DNA of 9,249 nt. Origin: an uncultured Bacilli bacterium (GTDB taxonomy: Bacteria > Bacillota_I > Bacilli_A > RF39 > UBA660). A model generated the notes under the pieces. It saw only the letters and a list, made by a program, of their open reading frames with translations, was not told the origin of the DNA and searched no databases. The position numbers and the translations under genes were made by a program. Shown here one piece after another: positions 6,332 through 9,249 of the stretch; position 1 is the stretch's first letter, and every line of letters starts with the position of its first letter. Location: positions 1 through 9,249 of the forward strand of contig CANQFH010000040.1 of assembly GCA_947598425.1 (NCBI GenBank), in the 5' to 3' direction.

Positions 6332-6688
6332 CTATATCTCTAATCCAGCTTCTCTAGCGGCATCAGCTAGAGCACTTACACGACCATGATATAAGTAACC
6401 ACCACGGTCAAAGACAACTTTTTTAATTTTAGCCTTAAGACATTTTTCAGCAATATCTTTACCAACTAATTTAGCAGCTTCTACATTACCACCATTTTGA
6501 AGTTTTAAACTACGGCTTGAAGATGACACTAAAGTTTTACCAACTGTATCATCAATAACTTGAGCATATATTTCACTATTTGAACGAAATACATTAAGTC
6601 TTGGCACTTCTTTAGTACCACTTAAATTTTTTCTAACTCTTTTATGTCTAATTTCTCTAAGAGCATTTTTAGATTCTTTTTTTATCAT
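6332..6688 (-). CDS. rplR: 50S ribosomal protein L18
   Basis: L18 binds 5S rRNA together with L5 in the central protuberance. The 118-residue product matches the usual bacterial length. Visible signatures are the basic N-terminal stretch IRHKRVRKNLSGT (13-25), PRLNVFRSNSEIYAQVID (29-46) and the C-terminal VFDRGGYLYHGRVSALADAA (92-111) with final REAGLEI. ATG 6688 follows a strong GGAGGT site placed right after the rplF TAG. The TAG stop is fused to the GGAGG of rpsE, so the L6-L18-S5 genes appear translationally coupled. Confidence 0.97.
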   Translation of the reverse strand: MIKKESKNALREIRHKRVRKNLSGTKEVPRLNVFRSNSEIYAQVIDDTVGKTLVSSSSRSLKLQNGGNVEAAKLVGKDIAEKCLKAKIKKVVFDRGGYLYHGRVSALADAAREAGLEI

Positions 6689-6699
6689 ACACTACCTCC

Positions 6700-7236
6700 C
6701 TAAGCCGCCTTTTTACCTTCTTTACGACGAACAATTTCACCTTTATAACGAATTCCTTTACCTTTATAAGGTTCTGGACTTCTTACTTTACGAACATTCG
6801 CCGCAAATTCTGCAACTTTTTGTTTATCTATTCCTTTAATAGTAATTTCTGTATTACTTACTAATTCTGCTTTTAATCCTTCAGGAACAATAATTTCTAC
6901 TGGATGAGAATAACCAGCATTAATTACTATTTTATTACCTTGAACATTAAAACGATAACCAACACCAACTGCTTCAAGGCCTTTTTCAAAACCTGTAGAT
7001 ACTCCTTCAATCATACTTTTAATTAAAGAATTTGTTGTACCTTGCATAACATTGGCTTCTTTTGAAACAACTTTTTGACTAGTTTTAACAATACCTTCAT
7101 TAACAGTAACATCCACTAAAGGATTAATATTTAATGTAAGTTCACCTTTACTACCTTTAACAGTAACAACAGATGCATCGACACTAACTGTAACACCTTC
7201 AGGTATATTTAATTTTCTTTCTCCAATTCTACTCAT
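6700..7236 (-). CDS. rplF: 50S ribosomal protein L6
   Basis: L6 lies near the sarcin-ricin loop and factor-binding region of the 50S subunit. The 178-residue product starts with the family motif MSRIGERKLNIPEGVTV and contains two similar domains, the first about 1-80 and the second 83-170, with GVGYRFNVQGNKIVINAGYS (91-110) and the hallmark segment at 135-164, which includes VRKVRSPEPYKGKGIRY. The start is fixed by homology at ATG 7236, although the upstream bases (TTTGGTAAGTAATT) contain only a weak Shine-Dalgarno match, so initiation may depend on ribosomes finishing rpsH, whose TAA ends 6 bases earlier. The gene ends in TAG followed by GGAGGT for rplR. Confidence 0.97.
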   Translation of the reverse strand: MSRIGERKLNIPEGVTVSVDASVVTVKGSKGELTLNINPLVDVTVNEGIVKTSQKVVSKEANVMQGTTNSLIKSMIEGVSTGFEKGLEAVGVGYRFNVQGNKIVINAGYSHPVEIIVPEGLKAELVSNTEITIKGIDKQKVAEFAANVRKVRSPEPYKGKGIRYKGEIVRRKEGKKAA

Positions 7237-7242
7237 AATTAC

Positions 7243-7641
7243 TTACCAAATATAGGCAAGGACTTCGCCTCCTAACTTAGCTTCTCTAGCTTCTTTATCA
7301 GTCATTAAACCTTTAGAAGTAGAGATAATTGCAATACCTAAGCCATTAAGTACACGAGGAACTTCATTAGACTTTGCATATACACGTAATCCAGATTTAC
7401 TAATTCTTTTTAAACCAGTAATAACTCTTTCTTTTTTAGCACCATATTTAAGGTTTAATGTTAAAACATCACCTTTAGTACTCTTTTCATATTTATAATC
7501 TTCTATGTAACCTTCACGTTTTAATATTTCCGCAATACCTAAAGTCATTTTAGTACCAACTACTTCAACAGTTGGATATCTCATGATATTAGCATTACGA
7601 ATACGAGTTAACATATCTGCTATTTTATCTTGTACAAACAT
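7243..7641 (-). CDS. rpsH: 30S ribosomal protein S8
   Basis: S8 is a primary 16S rRNA-binding protein, and in E. coli it represses the spc operon. The 132-residue product begins MFVQDKIADMLTRIRNANIM, with Lys6 where most S8 proteins have Pro, and has the C-terminal signature GLGIAIISTSKGLMTDKEAR (100-119) and a final GGEVLAYIW. The frame is open upstream to a TTG at 7662, but that would overlap the rpsN stop; ATG 7641 has a perfect AAGGAGG 6 bases before it (7654-7648) and matches the family start. I found no obvious S8-binding hairpin elsewhere in the window, so autoregulation here is unproven. The last Trp codon is TGG and the stop is TAA. Confidence 0.97.
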   Translation of the reverse strand: MFVQDKIADMLTRIRNANIMRYPTVEVVGTKMTLGIAEILKREGYIEDYKYEKSTKGDVLTLNLKYGAKKERVITGLKRISKSGLRVYAKSNEVPRVLNGLGIAIISTSKGLMTDKEAREAKLGGEVLAYIW

Positions 7642-7655
7642 TTTGTTCCTCCTTC

Positions 7656-7841
7656 TTACCAACTAGATTTCTTTACGCCAGGTATTTGGCCTTTATTTGC
7701 TAGTTCTCTAAAACAAATACGACATAATTTAAATTTACTTAATACTGCATGTGGTCTTCCACATCTTTCGCATCTAGTATATTCTCTTGTACTATACTTT
7801 TGCTTTCTACTATTTTTTACTACCATACTTTTCTTAGCCAT
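7656..7841 (-). CDS. rpsN: 30S ribosomal protein S14, zinc-binding short form
   Basis: S14 belongs to the 30S head. At 61 residues this is the short type Z form typical of Firmicutes and many other bacteria, not the roughly 100-residue zinc-free form. The zinc ribbon is intact: Cys24, Cys27, Cys40 and Cys43 in CERC and CRIC separated by 12 residues. The C-terminus KGQIPGVKKSSW is the standard family ending. ATG 7841 is preceded by TAGGTGTTATT, a modest Shine-Dalgarno match that includes the rplE stop. The stop TAA is followed at once by the ribosome binding site of rpsH. Confidence 0.97.
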   Translation of the reverse strand: MAKKSMVVKNSRKQKYSTREYTRCERCGRPHAVLSKFKLCRICFRELANKGQIPGVKKSSW

Positions 7842-7849
7842 AATAACAC

Positions 7850-8389
7850 CTAACCTTTAAATGGCATTCCAAATGCCTTTAATAATGAATGAGCTTCTTC
7901 ATTACTCTTTGCAGTAGTAACAAAGATGATATCCATTCCTCTTATTTTATAAACATTATCATATTCAATTTCAGGGAATATTAATTGTTCTTTAATACCT
8001 AAAGTATAATTACCATTACCATCAAATGAATGATTTGATATACCACGGAAGTCTCTAACTCTTGGAAGACTAACTTTAATTAGTTTTTCCATAAAGTTAT
8101 ACATATTTTCTCCTCTTAAAGTTACTTTAACTCCAACAGGTTGTCCTTCTCTTAATTTAAAACCAGCGATTGACTTACGAGCTTTTGTTACAATAGCTTT
8201 TTGTCCAGCAATTAATTCTAAATCTTTTTGAGCTGCTTCGATGAATTTATCATCATGACTACCTTCACCAACACCCATATTAATAACTATTTTTTCTAAT
8301 CTAGGTACTTGCATTATACTTTTATAATTAAATTCTTTCATTAAATCAGTTTTAATCTTTGATTCATATAATTCTTTAAAATTACTCAT
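7850..8389 (-). CDS. rplE: 50S ribosomal protein L5
   Basis: L5 binds 5S rRNA in the central protuberance and contacts S13 and P-site tRNA. The 179-residue product has the usual length. Motifs include MQVPRLEKIVINMGVGEG (26-43), the stretch 73-93 containing AGFKLREGQPVGVKVTLRG, LPRVRDFRGI (108-117) and the C-terminal GMDIIFVTTAKSNEEAHSLL (151-170) followed by FGMPF. ATG 8389 is preceded by TAGGTGAGTT, in which the rplX stop codon overlaps the AGGTGA Shine-Dalgarno match. The gene itself ends in TAG, again fused to the next ribosome binding site. Confidence 0.97.
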   Translation of the reverse strand: MSNFKELYESKIKTDLMKEFNYKSIMQVPRLEKIVINMGVGEGSHDDKFIEAAQKDLELIAGQKAIVTKARKSIAGFKLREGQPVGVKVTLRGENMYNFMEKLIKVSLPRVRDFRGISNHSFDGNGNYTLGIKEQLIFPEIEYDNVYKIRGMDIIFVTTAKSNEEAHSLLKAFGMPFKG

Positions 8390-8396
8390 AACTCAC

Positions 8397-8678
8397 CTAC
8401 TTATCAGCTTTCTTTGTAGATTTTTTAGTTTCAGTTTTATCGACTGTCTTTTTTTCTTTCTTATCTACTAATTTTACATTTGATACATGGATTGGCATTT
8501 CAATTTCAAAAATACCGCCCTTATCATTATTTGTTCTTGGTTTTGAATGTTTTTTGGAAATATTAATTCCTTCAACAACAACTTTTTGTTTATTTTTTAA
8601 AGTTTTTAATACTTTACCAGTTTTACCTTTATCTTCTCCAGATAAAACTACAACATTGTCATTTACTTTTATTTTCAT
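8397..8678 (-). CDS. rplX: 50S ribosomal protein L24, with lysine-rich tail
   Basis: L24 starts 50S assembly and sits near the exit tunnel opening. The 93-residue product carries the KOW motif (VVVLSGEDKGKTGKVL, 9-24), KVVVEGINISKKHSKP (32-47) and MPIHVSNVKLVD (61-72). After residue 72 the usual ending, which in most L24 proteins continues with a TRVGYK-like strand and a KKVRVAKKSG-like segment, is absent. Instead there is a tail (73-93) with 10 Lys in 21 residues. Other frames in this stretch show no remnant of the usual ending, so a simple frameshift is unlikely. ATG 8678 follows TAGGAGGAAAT, which includes the rplN stop. It ends in TAG fused to the rplE ribosome binding site. Confidence 0.95.
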   Translation of the reverse strand: MKIKVNDNVVVLSGEDKGKTGKVLKTLKNKQKVVVEGINISKKHSKPRTNNDKGGIFEIEMPIHVSNVKLVDKKEKKTVDKTETKKSTKKADK

Positions 8679-8686
8679 ATTTCCTC

Positions 8687-9055
8687 CTATAAAACCTCTG
8701 GTGCTAAAGAAACGATTTTAGCATAATCTTTTTCTCTAAGCTCTCTAGCAACTGGTCCTAATACTCTTGTACCGATTGGAGTCTTATCATCTTTAATCAA
8801 TACGCAAGCGTTATCATCAAACTTAATATAAGAACCATCTTCACGTCTTACGCCTTCAACAGATCTTACAATTACAGCTTTTACAACTTTTCCTTTAGGC
8901 ATATTACTATTTGGAATTGCTTTTTTTACAGTCCCAACAACTACATCACCAATATTACCGCTTTTTACTTTGCTTCCGCCCATAACTTTAATTACTAAAA
9001 GTTCACGAGCACCAGTATTATCAGCAACTTTTAATCTTGATTCTTGCATTACCAT
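8687..9055 (-). CDS. rplN: 50S ribosomal protein L14
   Basis: L14 is a five-strand barrel protein at the subunit interface that contributes to intersubunit bridges. The 122-residue product has the usual length and motifs: MVMQESRLKVADNTGARELL (1-20), IGDVVVGTVKKAIPN (35-49), KGKVVKAVIVRS (54-65), IKFDDNACVLI (77-87), GTRVLGPVARELR (95-107) and the C-terminal KIVSLAPEVL. Two ATG codons lie close together (9055 and 9049); the first is chosen because TAGGAGGTAT places GGAGG 8 bases before it and because MVMQESRL aligns with the common MIQQESRL. The stop TAG begins the rplX Shine-Dalgarno site. Confidence 0.97.
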   Translation of the reverse strand: MVMQESRLKVADNTGARELLVIKVMGGSKVKSGNIGDVVVGTVKKAIPNSNMPKGKVVKAVIVRSVEGVRREDGSYIKFDDNACVLIKDDKTPIGTRVLGPVARELREKDYAKIVSLAPEVL

Positions 9056-9067
9056 ATGATATACCTC

Positions 9068-9249
9068 CTAAAGAATAACAGCTTTTTCTAAAACTTCAAC
9101 TAATTCAAATTTCTTTAATTTTGAAATTGGTTTAGTAAGTCTTATTCTTACTGTATCTCCTATTTTAGCTTCATTTTTTTCATCATGTGCATGATATTTC
9201 TTTGAATATTTTACACGTTTATTATATAAAGGATGACGTTTGTAAGTTT
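9068..9249 (-). CDS. rpsQ: 30S ribosomal protein S17, C-terminal part (cut by right edge)
   Basis: The last 59 codons of S17 are present and the start lies beyond base 9249. The visible product runs TYKRHPLYNKRVKYSKKYHA and continues with AHDEKNEAKIGDTVRI, followed by RLTKPISKLKKFELVEVLEK. These are the signature segments of this 16S rRNA-binding OB-fold protein of the 30S body, about 85 residues in full. It ends with TAG at 9068-9070, which overlaps the TAGGAGGTAT ribosome binding site of rplN. Its position directly before rplN is standard for the S10-spc cluster, where rplP and rpmC would be expected further upstream. Confidence 0.96.
   Translation of the reverse strand, partial: TYKRHPLYNKRVKYSKKYHAHDEKNEAKIGDTVRIRLTKPISKLKKFELVEVLEKAVIL

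Noticed and set aside
7642..7662. TTG start giving rpsH seven extra residues
   Set aside because: The extension is simply the rpsN stop region and the Shine-Dalgarno site translated; ATG 7641 is the clear start.
7630..7860. Plus-strand open frame across rpsN, and similar ones at 5473-5694 and 6122-6343
   Set aside because: All are antisense to conserved ribosomal genes and lack support for translation.
2300..9249. Mycoplasma-type code with TGA as Trp
   Set aside because: All Trp codons found are TGG and all genes are full length under the standard bacterial code.
1..9249. CRISPR array, insertion sequence, tRNA or rRNA gene, phage element or a new multi-gene system
   Set aside because: Nearly every base belongs to conserved housekeeping genes; no direct-repeat array, transposase, inverted-repeat pair or RNA gene is visible.

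Overview
The window carries the distal S10/spc/alpha ribosomal-protein supercluster of an AT-rich, low-GC Gram-positive-type bacterium. By eye G+C is around 30%; I did not count it. All nineteen recognisable genes, plus one unrecognised partial gene, lie on the minus strand, so transcription runs from base 9249 towards base 1. Gene order in that direction is rpsQ (partial)-rplN-rplX-rplE-rpsN-rpsH-rplF-rplR-rpsE-rplO-secY-adk-map-infA-rpmJ-rpsM-rpsK-rpoA-rplQ, then a terminator-like hairpin, then the start of an unrecognised gene.

The secY-adk-map-infA-rpmJ-rpsM-rpsK-rpoA-rplQ order, the short zinc-ribbon S14 and the 315-residue alpha subunit fit Firmicutes/Bacilli. The AT bias and the absence of rpmD recall the Mollicutes or their uncultured gut relatives, but I cannot place the organism further. 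All eight Trp codons I located are TGG and none is TGA, which argues for the standard bacterial code rather than the Mycoplasma code.

Region by region: 9249-5358 is the spc part (S17, L14, L24, L5, S14, S8, L6, L18, S5, L15). 5357-2427 holds the protein-export channel SecY and three housekeeping enzymes or factors (adenylate kinase, methionine aminopeptidase, IF-1). 2414-206 is the alpha part (L36, S13, S11, RNA polymerase alpha, L17). An 8-bp hairpin with a T run overlaps the rplQ stop codon and probably ends most transcription. A new gene with a strong ribosome binding site begins 31 bases past the rplQ stop and runs off the left edge.

The genes supply the ribosome, the polymerase alpha subunit, translation initiation, N-terminal Met removal, export of nascent proteins and adenylate balance. 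Packing is extreme. No gap between coding regions exceeds 31 bases, and many Shine-Dalgarno sites are built from the previous gene's stop or last codons, so translational coupling is likely throughout.

I see no mobile element, CRISPR array, RNA gene or new system. The unusual points are lineage-level details: rpmD missing, a lysine-rich tail replacing the usual L24 C-terminus, a duplicated N-terminus and unclear start in infA, an altered P-loop and zinc knuckle in adenylate kinase, repeated use of TAG stops fused to Shine-Dalgarno sites, and an unrecognised gene after rplQ.
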